From Nitrospira tepida (GTDB lineage: Bacteria > Nitrospirota > Nitrospiria > Nitrospirales > Nitrospiraceae): DNA of 64,000 nucleotides. The number at the start of each line of letters is the position of its first letter. The first letter of the stretch is position 1. A program made the translations under genes and the position numbers. Location: positions 3,194,001 through 3,258,000 of the forward strand of contig NZ_OX365700.1 of assembly GCF_947241125.1 (NCBI RefSeq), in the 5' to 3' direction. The notes under the pieces were generated by a model. The model worked only from the letters and a program-made list of their open reading frames with translations. It was not told the origin of the DNA and made no database searches. Shown here one piece after another: positions 53,070 through 61,917 of this stretch.

Positions 53070-55451
53070 CTACCGATTCTCCAAACGGTTATAGTCGAAA
53101 AGGCCGGCTTCGATGGGGGAAAGCTCGAAGTACAGGCGGTGGAGCAGATCGCTGTGCTCCCAAAAGGAGGCGTCGGTCCGCCGGACGGCGAAGCGTTCGG
53201 CCAGCCGGCGGTAATCCTCCTCGCCAGCCAGCTCCATGACGGCCTTGACGAAGTCCGGCAGGCCGGCCCGATCCACCCGATAGAACGCATTCGGATAGGC
53301 GCCGATCAGTCCCCGCGCTACCGTGAGCGCGTCTTCCTCGGGCAGACGCCGCTTCTCCTCATCGAAGAGCGCGGCGATGTTGCTGAGACCCGCATCGTGA
53401 ATCACGGTGTAGAGGGACGGCGGCGCGTGGGATTCCCTGCCGTCCGTCACCAACAGAAACGCCACCTCCGGCATCCAGGACAGGCTCCGTCCCCGGGCAT
53501 GCGTCAGGACGTCGAGCGACCGGTGAAGGCCCGCGTCTGGCTCCAACGCAAGATCGTGCCGGCGATCGAGCGCGCCACCCAGGCGTGTACGCAACAACTC
53601 GAACAGCTCGGCTTTGGGATCGGCGGTGCGGTATTCGATGCCACTCTCGTAGGGAAAATCGATATGGGCACCGTAGACATAGTCCTTGACCGATTGATGC
53701 GCCTGTCGATACCATAGATCCCGTTCCTTTTCGCGGACTTCTTTCGGCAACATCACTAAAAAATTGAACTCGGCCTCCATCCGCAGAAAGTCCATGTACA
53801 TGCGCGTATCCAATTGGTGCCCCACATTGCCGAACACATCGAACCCGGCCACCAGCAGATAGTGAATCCGCTCCAGAAGTTGGTAGCTGACGAGCCAGGC
53901 GGTCTTCGGATCGCGTCCGATCAACCCTTTCACCACGCTGGCGCTGTCCTGGTGCCGCAAGACCGTCAGCGCCGCGCTTGGGTTCTGCCCGTCTCCGTTC
54001 CAGATAAACTTCAGCCCCTCGACTTCGGCCTGCGCCCGGTTCTCTTCCAGGTACCGTTGCTTGGCCTTGAGAAACGCTTTCTGCAAACGCGAATACTCCA
54101 ACCAGGAGAGGACCCCTAACGGGCTCACTTGCTCGGATGTCGGCAGGCGCAGGTGCTTGCTTTCTCGCGCCAGGAATTCGGCGTTCGCTTCGAGCAGCGA
54201 GCTGTCCGGGTCGAGAAAGAAGATCCAGAACCGCTCTTCGATCACGCTCAAGGCGACCTGGCCCCGGCACACCGGCCCCTTGATGAACTGCATCACGAAG
54301 GTCTGGGCGTCATCGAGCAGAAAGCGGTAGCGTGAGGACACCGGCAGGTCCCGGTAGACGATGAAGGGGTTAGAGGCGACATCCGGATGATAGACCGGCA
54401 GCGAGCGGACCTCATAGCGTACGTCCAGGAATAATTCCGTCCAACGTGTCCGGCGCGCATGGCTCAGCTCGTAGGGCATGTGAGTCTTGGACAGCGCGCT
54501 CACCCTCATGGGGTCGAGCCGATAGTAGACCCGCTCGACCCCGGGATCGTCGTACGGCCGGCGCGTGGAGATGAAGTCGATCGGTTTGCCCGGCGGCGTG
54601 CGCGACCGGACCAGGCGGAAGAACTGCCGGTGCGGCAGGTCGTCAAAGTACAGGCTCGTGAGGGAGAGATGCTCGTACAGGTAGCGGCTCATCGCCTGTT
54701 GCTTGAGCGAATCGCCGTTGAGAAAGGCTTCCCATTCGGCGATCCGCTCCGCATAGCCGTTCGGCAAAGGATCAAATTCACCATACGGAGCGCCCTCGTC
54801 CAACCAGCGCATCAGCAGGTCATGCTCCTGGCCGGTCAGCCCCGGCAATCCATAGGGCATGCCCCAGAGCGGATGTAGGCGGGCATAGTCGCCGAACTCC
54901 TCGCGGGTCGGGCACTGTTGCGGGCGATCCAGCGAGAAATCGAACAAGGCCGGCAATGGAGCCACGGTGGGAAGTGGATGTTGGCGCTTCAACGCCAGCA
55001 TCTGCGCCAGGACGCCGGCCTGCCGAGCCTGGGTGTTGCCGTCGGCCGGCGGATTGAGGACGGAAAAGAACCCTTTCTTGCGCCAGTCTGCTTCCGATGC
55101 TCCATCTTCAAACAGCCTGGTCGGCTCCACCGCCAGCAGGCGAGAGGCGTCGTAAACCTTTTTCTTGTGCGCTCCCCGCTCAATACCTTGAGGCGCGCCG
55201 AGGTTCAATTGGCAGGGGGCATCATAACAGCCGTGGCAGACGACACAGCGACGCTCCAAAATCGGCTTCACGTCCCGCCAGTAGCTCACCGTCGCCACCC
55301 CGTCGGCCAGGCTTGCGCGAGCGGCAGTGACGCGCCCGTCCGCAGAGGCGCCGGACCAGGGTCGTTCCGGCTGCGCGCAGCCCGACGAAATGACCATCAT
55401 GAACAACCACAGACAGGTGACTCGTCGATTGACACCGATCAACGGCATCAT
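53070..55451 (-). CDS. cti: Cis/trans fatty acid isomerase (CTI), cytochrome c-type
   Basis: Cti converts cis to trans unsaturated phospholipid acyl chains in place, stiffening membranes under solvent or heat stress. The 793-residue protein has a lipoprotein-like signal (MMVISSGC, Cys25), and the c-type heme site C69-V-V-C-H73 in RRCVVCHGCYDAPCQL, which is the family signature, followed by the long CTI domain to the C-terminus. It acts in the periplasm. It is third in cinA-thpR-cti (10 bp after thpR), with AGGAGGAG before its ATGATG start. Confidence 0.9.
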   Translation of the reverse strand: MMPLIGVNRRVTCLWLFMMVISSGCAQPERPWSGASADGRVTAARASLADGVATVSYWRDVKPILERRCVVCHGCYDAPCQLNLGAPQGIERGAHKKKVYDASRLLAVEPTRLFEDGASEADWRKKGFFSVLNPPADGNTQARQAGVLAQMLALKRQHPLPTVAPLPALFDFSLDRPQQCPTREEFGDYARLHPLWGMPYGLPGLTGQEHDLLMRWLDEGAPYGEFDPLPNGYAERIAEWEAFLNGDSLKQQAMSRYLYEHLSLTSLYFDDLPHRQFFRLVRSRTPPGKPIDFISTRRPYDDPGVERVYYRLDPMRVSALSKTHMPYELSHARRTRWTELFLDVRYEVRSLPVYHPDVASNPFIVYRDLPVSSRYRFLLDDAQTFVMQFIKGPVCRGQVALSVIEERFWIFFLDPDSSLLEANAEFLARESKHLRLPTSEQVSPLGVLSWLEYSRLQKAFLKAKQRYLEENRAQAEVEGLKFIWNGDGQNPSAALTVLRHQDSASVVKGLIGRDPKTAWLVSYQLLERIHYLLVAGFDVFGNVGHQLDTRMYMDFLRMEAEFNFLVMLPKEVREKERDLWYRQAHQSVKDYVYGAHIDFPYESGIEYRTADPKAELFELLRTRLGGALDRRHDLALEPDAGLHRSLDVLTHARGRSLSWMPEVAFLLVTDGRESHAPPSLYTVIHDAGLSNIAALFDEEKRRLPEEDALTVARGLIGAYPNAFYRVDRAGLPDFVKAVMELAGEEDYRRLAERFAVRRTDASFWEHSDLLHRLYFELSPIEAGLFDYNRLENR

Positions 55452-55461
55452 GCTCCTCCTG

Positions 55462-56094
55462 CTATCGGCCCTCGGCTGAACCGGACCTCTCGCCGACCTG
55501 AACGGCCCAGAGTTTGGTATACGACGGCCCCTCCGGCCGCAATTCGCTCTTGATGAGCGAAAGACCGTTCAAGACCAAGTGCCCCATCTCCAACGGCCGA
55601 TCCAGCAGGCCACTGTTCGCCAAGGCCTGCCCTACCTGACGCTCCCCTTCTTTGATTCGCGCGATGGTCAGGTGCGGACTGAATGACTTGGTCTCCGGAG
55701 CAAACCCGAACGGCCGGCATCCTTCATCGACCGAACGCTGCCAGGCGACGGCCTCGGCACAGTCCTCGCTCCGTTCCCATTCTTCTCCCGGCCCGACCCA
55801 GAGCACGCGAGGGCTTTGCGCCCGCGGGAACCCGCCGACCCGTTCCAGCGGCACCGACAACTCGCGCCGTCCTCCGAGGGCCTGCGTGAGGGCCTCCCGC
55901 AAGGACTCCACCATCTGTTCGCCCGTGTCGCCAAGAAACTTGATCGTCAGGTGCAACGCGGCAGGCTTCACCCAGGTGATGCGCGAACCCCGGCGCCCGG
56001 CTCCCTCGATCCGCCGTCGGACCTCTTGTTGTACGAGCGCGACCGAGCGGCGGAGGTCGTCCGTGAGTTCGACGGCGAGAAACGCGCGGATCAT
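55462..56094 (-). CDS. thpR: RNA 2',3'-cyclic phosphodiesterase (2H family)
   Basis: ThpR (formerly LigT-like) opens RNA 2',3'-cyclic phosphates. The 210-residue protein starts MIRAFLAVEL and has both HxTx motifs of the 2H fold, HLTI at 48-51 and HLTI at 141-144, with the expected spacing. The ATG at 56094 overlaps the cinA stop by ATGA; a long open extension to 56406 antisense-free inside cinA is rejected. Its substrate in vivo is not certain. Confidence 0.93.
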   Translation of the reverse strand: MIRAFLAVELTDDLRRSVALVQQEVRRRIEGAGRRGSRITWVKPAALHLTIKFLGDTGEQMVESLREALTQALGGRRELSVPLERVGGFPRAQSPRVLWVGPGEEWERSEDCAEAVAWQRSVDEGCRPFGFAPETKSFSPHLTIARIKEGERQVGQALANSGLLDRPLEMGHLVLNGLSLIKSELRPEGPSYTKLWAVQVGERSGSAEGR

Positions 56095-57425
56095 GTCGGC
56101 CTTCGTTCCAACAGCCATCGTCTCACGCGATCCAGGGCGGCCTGTGAAGAACGGAGCTTGATCATGTCCCTTGTCCCATGAAAACGAAACTCTTTGGCCT
56201 GCGCCTGTCCGTCCGGGGTTGCCAATCCGATATAGACCAGCCCCACCGGCTTGCCGGGCGTCGCTCCGCCCGGTCCGGCAATCCCTGTGATGCTGAGGCC
56301 GAGCGAGGCTCCGCTTCGGGCCCGGATACCACGGGCCATCGCTGCCGCGACCTCGGCGCTGACCGCCCCATGCTGCCGAAGCAACGGCTCCGGCACGGCG
56401 AGCCAATCCTGCTTCATCCGATTGCTGTAGCAGATCACGCCGCCTTCGAAATAGTCGGAGGAGCCCGGCACCTGCGTCAGGCGATGACCGATCAATCCGC
56501 CGGTGCAGGATTCCGCCACCGCCAGGGTGAGCGACTGTTGAGACAGAAGTCTTCCGACGACCGATTCCATCGTGTCCGCCTCGTCGGCGTAGACGAACGG
56601 CGCAAGCTGATCGCGCATCGCGCCAAGCGTCCGTTCGACCGCTTCCTCCCCAACCGATCGGCCTCTATCTATAGAAGAAGAGGAGGCGGGCGAACGGCCC
56701 CGTCCCTCATGGATCACCGTCAGCGAGACGCTCACTCCCAGGGGAGACGCGTAGATCCCCAATCGAATCGGGCTCCCTGGGGGTAACAGGTGCGCGATCT
56801 TGGCCTGCACCTCCGATTCCGGAAGGCCGAAGGTGTGAAACAGGCGCCGGATAATACGAACGGCCGGGCGAGCCTCCTTGCCGGCCTTCAGTTTTGCCCG
56901 GATCAGCGGGACCACCGAAGTCTCAAACATCTGCTGCGCCTCGGCCGGCACCCCCGGAAGCGCCGCAATGAGCGCCTGCCCGTGACGGACCGCAAACCCC
57001 GGAGCGGACCCGACCGGATTGGCCAGGACCAGCGCGCCGCGCGGAATCAGCGCCTGGCGGAGCTGCGCGTCGTTCGGGACCCGGTTCCATGTGGCCAGCC
57101 GCTCCGTCATCTGCCGGAGCGCTTCCGCCCGGACTTGCAGGGGCCGCTTGGTCACGAACGAGACCGCCTCCCTCGTGCAATCGTCGCTGGTGGGCCCGAG
57201 GCCGCCGGTCACGACGATCCAACGCGCCCGGCGCGCCGCCGTCCCGATCGCGCGGGCGATATCCCGGACCGCATCGCCGACCACGGACTTATATCGGACT
57301 TCGACCCCTTCCCTCGCCAACGCCTCGGTGAGAAACAAGGAATTGCTGTCCAGGCGGCCGCCGAGCAGGAGCTCCGATCCGATGGCGATGATTTCCGCGA
57401 AGGAAGCCGGCGGCTTACCGATCAC
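56091..57425 (-). CDS. cinA: CinA family nicotinamide-nucleotide amidohydrolase / competence-damage protein
   Basis: This 444-residue protein has both CinA parts. The N-terminal MoCF/COG1058 domain (1-170) has IIAIGSELLLGGRLDSN and VTGGLGPTSDD; the C-terminal deamidase domain (280-440) has LAVAESCTGGLIGHRLTQ and SITGIAGPGGATPGKPVG. Such proteins hydrolyse NMN and ADP-ribose, recycling pyridine nucleotides. The start is GTG. A Ser/Arg-rich insert (SPASSSSIDRGRSVG, about 243-257) separates the domains. Confidence 0.92.
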   Translation of the reverse strand: MIGKPPASFAEIIAIGSELLLGGRLDSNSLFLTEALAREGVEVRYKSVVGDAVRDIARAIGTAARRARWIVVTGGLGPTSDDCTREAVSFVTKRPLQVRAEALRQMTERLATWNRVPNDAQLRQALIPRGALVLANPVGSAPGFAVRHGQALIAALPGVPAEAQQMFETSVVPLIRAKLKAGKEARPAVRIIRRLFHTFGLPESEVQAKIAHLLPPGSPIRLGIYASPLGVSVSLTVIHEGRGRSPASSSSIDRGRSVGEEAVERTLGAMRDQLAPFVYADEADTMESVVGRLLSQQSLTLAVAESCTGGLIGHRLTQVPGSSDYFEGGVICYSNRMKQDWLAVPEPLLRQHGAVSAEVAAAMARGIRARSGASLGLSITGIAGPGGATPGKPVGLVYIGLATPDGQAQAKEFRFHGTRDMIKLRSSQAALDRVRRWLLERRPT

Positions 57426-57476
57426 GTGGAACTCCGCAGGCGATCCGCCATCCGATTTCGCCCGCGATGCGTTCGG

Positions 57477-58058
57477 TCAATCGATGCGGGCAAAGTCCAA
57501 GTCAAAGGTTACCTCTCCACCGCGGGCCGGGTAGACGAGGAGTCGCGTCTTGGCGAGCGGATCGAGATCGGCATAGTTGAAGGAGGCCACGACCTTGGCG
57601 CGATAGGCCGGGGCCTTCGGCCAGACGGACGTGCGGGCGGCCTGGCCGTCGAACCGCACATGCTGCGGCTTCACGGTCTTGCCTCCCTGGTCCATGACGA
57701 CATAGGTGTCACGGGCGAAATCGGGACGGTCGCCGAACAGGTGCACCGTGACCAGGAACGTTTTTTCAGCGAGGATCTGGTCGATGTCGGACCGGCTCGG
57801 GGTCTCCCCTCGCAGGGCGAAGTGGGAGGTCATCACGGTGATGCCGACCAGTTTGCTCAGCAGAAAGCCGCGGGGCTCCAGGTCCCGATCGCTGCCGAAC
57901 CAGGCATAGAGCCGATCCGGCGGCAGGCGCTCCTGGGCCGCCTCCTTGCCCCGCTGCATGGCCGCTTCGATGGCGGTGGCGCTCGGGTCGATCTGGATGG
58001 CGAGACCTGGCTCGACACAGAGCCCGGAGAATCCCAAAAGGGCCAAGGTGAGGCCCAT
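57477..58058 (-). CDS. Exported protein of unknown function
   Basis: I do not recognise the family. From the ATG at 58058 the protein has 193 residues: a signal peptide (MGLTLALLGFSGLCVEPGLA), then an alpha/beta domain with DRLYAWFGSDRDLEPRGFL and FLVTVHLFGDRPDFARDTYV and a tail ending FDLDFARID. The start is uncertain, since the frame is open to 58253. It lies 51 bp upstream of cinA on the same strand and may be transcribed with it. It reads as a soluble periplasmic protein. Confidence 0.7.
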   Translation of the reverse strand: MGLTLALLGFSGLCVEPGLAIQIDPSATAIEAAMQRGKEAAQERLPPDRLYAWFGSDRDLEPRGFLLSKLVGITVMTSHFALRGETPSRSDIDQILAEKTFLVTVHLFGDRPDFARDTYVVMDQGGKTVKPQHVRFDGQAARTSVWPKAPAYRAKVVASFNYADLDPLAKTRLLVYPARGGEVTFDLDFARID

Positions 58059-58204
58059 CTCCCATGGGAGGATTCGGCGCAGACCGGGCCGACGATGAAC
58101 AGATACCAGCCCTTGTATCCGCTGTCTGTCCCGCGCGATCACGGCCCGCAGTATCAAATGGGCGCGCCCGCCTGTCAACGGGCGGTCCGACCCGGCTGAC
58201 GCGG

Positions 58205-58234
58205 TTGACAATATCGCAAAAGAAGTGCTACACG
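58205..58234 (+). promoter_or_regulatory. Candidate promoter for the Cld-family gene
   Basis: A perfect TTGACA (58205-58210) is followed after 17 or 18 nt by CTACAC or TACACG. The -10 match is moderate. A GGAGGA ribosome site precedes the ATG at 58286. Confidence 0.45.
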
Positions 58235-58285
58235 TGCGCACTTGCAGGCACATGAGTCAAGCATGCGATTCGACGGAGGACGGTA

Positions 58286-59011
58286 ATGGCAGGCCCTGAA
58301 CAGCAACAGCAATCCCAACAGCCCCAGCGGCGGCAATTCTGCAACTTCATCTTTTACAAGGTTGATCCCGCCTGGCGCCGCCTGTCGGAAGATGAGCGGA
58401 CCCGCGGCAAGCAGGAGTTCATCCGGGCCATCGAAGAATACCAAGGGAAAGTCATCGTCATCGCCTACAGCACCGTAGGCATCAGGCCGGAAACGGACAT
58501 CATGCTCTGGCGCATTTCCTACGAAATGGAACTGTTCCAGGAAATGTCGACGAAGATCATGGCCAGCGGGCTCGGGAAATACCTGTCCACGCCCTATTCC
58601 TACTTATCCATGACCAAACGGTCGATCTATGTGGACAACCATTCGCACGAGGGCCAGGAGAGCAAGCGGCTGACGATCATCCCGGGGCGGAGCAAGTACA
58701 TCTTTGTGTATCCGTTCCTGAAGACCCGCGAGTGGTTCCTGCTGACCAAAGCGGCCCGCCAGGGCATGATGGATGAGCATATCGAAGTGGGGCACCGGTT
58801 TCCCTCCGTGAAACTGAACACCACCTACAGCTTCGGCCTCGACGATCAGGAGTGGGTCGTGGCCTTCGAATCGGACAAGCCCGAAGATTTCTTGGATCTC
58901 GTGATGGCGTTGCGGGAAACAGAGGGCAGCCGTTACACCCTTCGGGACACGCCGATCTTCACCTGCATCCGCAAGAGTCTCAAGGAAGCGCTCGACACCT
59001 TGGGCGGCTGA
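58286..59011 (+). CDS. Chlorite dismutase family heme protein (HemQ/ChdC-like)
   Basis: This 241-residue Cld-fold protein has a Gln-rich start (residues 6-17), then FCNFIFYKVDPAWRRL, and the heme-binding half with YPFLKTREWFLL (Tyr142), MMDEHIEVGHRFPSV (candidate proximal His170) and SFGLDDQEWVVAFE. These features match the coproheme decarboxylase/HemQ-like branch rather than the short chlorite-detoxifying enzymes. It may finish heme b synthesis, but the true reaction is not provable here. A strong GGAGGA site and a hairpin terminator frame it as a single-gene unit. Confidence 0.85.
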   Translation: MAGPEQQQQSQQPQRRQFCNFIFYKVDPAWRRLSEDERTRGKQEFIRAIEEYQGKVIVIAYSTVGIRPETDIMLWRISYEMELFQEMSTKIMASGLGKYLSTPYSYLSMTKRSIYVDNHSHEGQESKRLTIIPGRSKYIFVYPFLKTREWFLLTKAARQGMMDEHIEVGHRFPSVKLNTTYSFGLDDQEWVVAFESDKPEDFLDLVMALRETEGSRYTLRDTPIFTCIRKSLKEALDTLGG

Positions 59012-59036
59012 GCGAGGTGCGAGAATAGGGTCCGTC

Positions 59037-59077
59037 AAGCGGCCTTCGGAAGCGCTTCCGAAGGCCGCTTCTGTTTT
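59037..59077. terminator. Rho-independent terminator after the Cld-family gene
   Basis: AAGCGGCCTTCGGAAG pairs perfectly with CTTCCGAAGGCCGCTT around a 2-nt CG centre, followed on plus by CTGTTTTCTG. The palindrome could act on either strand. Confidence 0.8.
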
Positions 59078-59118
59078 CTGCCTCGTCGATCTGCCGCTGA
59101 GCTTCGGGACATGAACGC

Positions 59119-59805
59119 ATGAGCGAGACGCCTCCCGCTTCGTCTTCGGTTCCTTCCTCTCCTCCCCCTGCCTGGCTGCCCGTCCTCCTGTCCGGTTTCC
59201 TCCCCGGTCTGGGCCAAGTCCGGCTGGGACGGCCCCGACAGGGGCTCTGGATCATCGCCGTCACCCTGCTGCTGATTCTGATCGGGCACGGACTCGGCCG
59301 CATGACCGACTTGAGCGCCGAGATCTTCTATTTCATGTTGATCGTGCTGCCCTGGTGGGCCTTGCAGGCCTACGACGCCTCTTTCGGCGACGATGGGCGG
59401 CCGGCCGGCCGCCGCACCCTGATCCATTCGCTCAAGCAGGCCTGGTCGGAGGGACACGACCTCCGCTACCTCGGCGCGCTCTTTTTTCTTTCCGCCTTCA
59501 TGGACCTCTATATCATTGTGGTGAATCCGGACTATGCGCTGCCGGTCTTCTGCTCCAAACCGACCGGGTGGCTCGGCCTGGCCGCCAAGGCCCAGTCTCC
59601 CCCCTCCCATCTGTTGATCGGATACGGCTTCGTGCGCTTGCGCCGGTGGGCCCTGGTCTTCTATTTAGTCTACGCCGCCTACCAACTCATTAGCGCCATG
59701 GTGAACTATGTCTGTTTCGGCTATGGGAGGATTCGAACGGTCATGTTCGTGACCCTGCTGCTCTTCACCGGCTATATCCTCTGGAGGCGGGATCGTTTCG
59801 TCTGA
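59119..59805 (+). CDS. Multi-pass membrane protein of unknown function
   Basis: This 228-residue protein has a Pro/Ser-rich start (3-18), then a TM2-like motif LSGFLPGLGQVRLGRPRQG (24-42) and about five hydrophobic helices (43-60, 68-85, 118-135, 165-190, 205-222). It does not match a named family that I can recognise with confidence. It follows the terminator, so it is transcribed separately. An inner-membrane location is inferred. Confidence 0.7.
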   Translation: MSETPPASSSVPSSPPPAWLPVLLSGFLPGLGQVRLGRPRQGLWIIAVTLLLILIGHGLGRMTDLSAEIFYFMLIVLPWWALQAYDASFGDDGRPAGRRTLIHSLKQAWSEGHDLRYLGALFFLSAFMDLYIIVVNPDYALPVFCSKPTGWLGLAAKAQSPPSHLLIGYGFVRLRRWALVFYLVYAAYQLISAMVNYVCFGYGRIRTVMFVTLLLFTGYILWRRDRFV

Positions 59806-59889
59806 TGAGCAGGGTTTCCGCCTCTTTGACAGCCTTTTGGAGGCTATGTTATTGGTGAATGGCTGGATCGATCGCAGGGTGACCTCAGC

Positions 59890-60102
59890 ATGAGCAACAG
59901 CGAACCCCTCTACGCCGTCCGCTACCCCGACGGTTCCGTGAGCTTGTATGTCGATGAGGAGTACGCGCTGGATCAGGGGATCGATCCGGCCAAGCTGGTG
60001 CGGGTCGATGTTCCCCGCGAGCTGTACAGCACCGGAACGGTGCAGGAAATACGGGAGTATGTCGCAACCTACATCGAATCCCTGGCGAGCGGTTCCGCCT
60101 AA
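59890..60102 (+). CDS. Small hypothetical protein (70 aa)
   Basis: This 70-residue protein reads YAVRYPDGSVSLYVDEEYAL and ends TVQEIREYVATYIESL; it is acidic and lacks a signal or membrane helix. It lies 13 bp before the 391-residue unknown gene and is likely co-transcribed with it. Conservation was not tested. Confidence 0.6.
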   Translation: MSNSEPLYAVRYPDGSVSLYVDEEYALDQGIDPAKLVRVDVPRELYSTGTVQEIREYVATYIESLASGSA

Positions 60103-60115
60103 CACCGGGTCAACC

Positions 60116-61291
60116 ATGAATGCCACTTTGACGTTTGACCTGATCGAATCCACAATCGCGGCGCTCCCCGTTCAGGGGCGCATCATGCTGCGGCTGTTGC
60201 TCCTGCCCTACTTCGATGTGACCCAGGAAGACTGCGAGTTCATAGCCTCCGATCAGCCGGATTCCCGGATGGTGTCCGGCAAGAAATTGGTGGTCCCGGT
60301 CATCTCGAAGGAGAAGATCCAGGCGGTCGTTGATCGTGCCGCCCAATATCGGCGGTATGTGCGGATCAAGCGCGAACGGGCCTGGCTCCAGGTGGAAGGC
60401 CTCCAGAAGCTCATTCAACTGAACAGCGCCAAGCTCGCGGCGGCGGCCGATCTTTTGCGCACGCGCTTCGAAGTGCCCGCAGAGCGGCTGGAAGAGCTGA
60501 AGCGCGAGGCGAGGGCCATGGTGCCCAAACCGGCACTGCGTTCACTTGACCAGCAGTGGGACCGGGATGAGATCGAGGAGGAATCCTACCGGAAAGCCCG
60601 CCTCTGCCTCGAATTGCAATTCCTTGTGCGCCGGATTGATCGGGAGCGCCGGCAACTGGAAATTGCGGAACGGGAACTGCAGACCATCTCTCGCGCTCCC
60701 CTGCAGGACCATGAGATCGGCCATATCTGGGGAATCCCCGCCGGCGCGCTGATGGCTCGGAAGGTCAAGTTTCTCAGCACCTACACCCAAGCCTTACAGA
60801 GCAAGTTGTCCGCGGCGGGCGCCTTGCCGCAGGCTCAGGCGCAAGGACCCGTCGATCTCTGGAAAGAGACTTTTACGGTCCTATCCAAGCGGCCTGTTGA
60901 ACGGTCCTTGGCCCACTACGACGGGCTGGAGCAGACGGAAGACGCCTTTATGGTGAAGCTCCAGGCGTTCGTCGCGAACCGTCTTCCCGAAGATGCCCAA
61001 ACCAAGTTCTGGCTCTCGCTGGGGAAAGGAGGCAGCTCGAACGCGGTCCATGCCGAAGAAGGCTGGTCGGTCTTCGGGTTGCAAAAGCTTTGCGCGGTTT
61101 TGGCGGAAGCCGATCAGAGCCGAGAGGCGCTCGAAGACGAGCTGCTCGCCCTGGTCTCGCCGCAGCCGAAGCTGGCGCCGGGCGAACTGCCTCCGCCGGC
61201 TCCGGAAAAGATCGAAATCAACGAAATGACGCAGCACGTGTTGAACAGCATGTTCGGCGAGGTTCGATCCGCCCAAGAACCGGGCCCTTGA
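60116..61291 (+). CDS. Uncharacterised 391-aa protein
   Basis: I do not recognise the family. The 391-residue, mostly helical, soluble protein begins MNATLTFDLIESTIAALPVQ; an N-terminal RLLLLPYFDVTQEDCEFIAS segment is followed by a long charged coiled region (about 90-220) and a C-terminal part with WSVFGLQKLCAVLAEADQSR. The ATG at 60116 fits the 13-bp gap to the small upstream gene; a longer open frame from 59948 overlaps that gene and is rejected. A scaffold or regulatory role is possible but not shown. Confidence 0.65.
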   Translation: MNATLTFDLIESTIAALPVQGRIMLRLLLLPYFDVTQEDCEFIASDQPDSRMVSGKKLVVPVISKEKIQAVVDRAAQYRRYVRIKRERAWLQVEGLQKLIQLNSAKLAAAADLLRTRFEVPAERLEELKREARAMVPKPALRSLDQQWDRDEIEEESYRKARLCLELQFLVRRIDRERRQLEIAERELQTISRAPLQDHEIGHIWGIPAGALMARKVKFLSTYTQALQSKLSAAGALPQAQAQGPVDLWKETFTVLSKRPVERSLAHYDGLEQTEDAFMVKLQAFVANRLPEDAQTKFWLSLGKGGSSNAVHAEEGWSVFGLQKLCAVLAEADQSREALEDELLALVSPQPKLAPGELPPPAPEKIEINEMTQHVLNSMFGEVRSAQEPGP

Positions 61292-61343
61292 GAACCCTCC
61301 CGCCGGTGATCCACTCTCGTCCAAACTTCTTTTTCATCGACCG

Positions 61344-61372
61344 TTTTCTCATAGAAGGTTCTGCGGTATAAT
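61344..61372 (+). promoter_or_regulatory. Candidate promoter upstream of the OB-fold gene
   Basis: A perfect TATAAT (61367-61372) with a poor -35 (TTTTCT, 61344-61349) at 17 nt lies just before the OB-fold gene. The start codon GTG at 61391 follows AAGGA. Confidence 0.4.
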
Positions 61373-61390
61373 CTCACCCAAGGATCAGCC

Positions 61391-61804
61391 GTGACGCGAC
61401 CTGCACCGCCGATGACCGCCACGATTCTCGCCGGTCTATTCGGATTTTTCCTCAGCCTGTTTCCTCCGTTTCTGATCGCCGCCAACGTGTTGGAGATCGC
61501 GGAGCTCATCAGCCATCCGGAGCAATATGATCACCAGACCGTGATCATCGCGGGCCAAGTCAGCAACTTTCAACTGGCCACCACCCGCGACGGCAAGCCC
61601 GCGTACGGGTTCCTGATCAAGGACCAGGCCGGCACGGTCAAGGTCGTCGCGCTGGGACAGGCGGAAGTTCGCGAGGGCGATCTGGTCATCGTCGAAGGCA
61701 TCTTCAGCCGCATGCGCCAGTCTGGCCGCGCGATCGTCTACAACGAAATCAAAGCCACCGGCGTCCGCTCCATGAATCGCCTGAATCCCGACTTCGTCGG
61801 CTGA
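61391..61804 (+). CDS. Exported OB-fold (tRNA_anti-like) protein
   Basis: This 137-residue protein has a signal or anchor (ATILAGLFGFFLSLFPPFLI, about 10-29), then an OB-fold-like segment with VIIAGQVSNFQLATTRDGKP, FLIKDQAGTVKVVALG and REGDLVIVEGIFSR. The fold binds nucleic acid or small ligands in other proteins; here it would be periplasmic, so the ligand is unclear. The GTG at 61391 has AAGGA 7 nt upstream; an ATG at 61412 is an alternative. Confidence 0.7.
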   Translation: MTRPAPPMTATILAGLFGFFLSLFPPFLIAANVLEIAELISHPEQYDHQTVIIAGQVSNFQLATTRDGKPAYGFLIKDQAGTVKVVALGQAEVREGDLVIVEGIFSRMRQSGRAIVYNEIKATGVRSMNRLNPDFVG

Positions 61805-61917
61805 CTTCCTTTCACCCCTAATCCCGCTTTCCCTGTCGTACTCCCATCCTTCACGCTTCCCGATCAGCAGCGGAATCAGTTTGAAATCCATCGGGCCGGT
61901 GAGGCATCCTGCTCTCC

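Noticed and set aside
56790-58199. 469-residue plus-strand frame
   Set aside because: Antisense to cinA and the exported unknown gene, without recognisable content.
59826-59854. Promoter before the 70-residue gene
   Set aside because: TTGACA is perfect but the best -10 at 17-18 nt (TTATTG/TATTGG) is too weak to claim.
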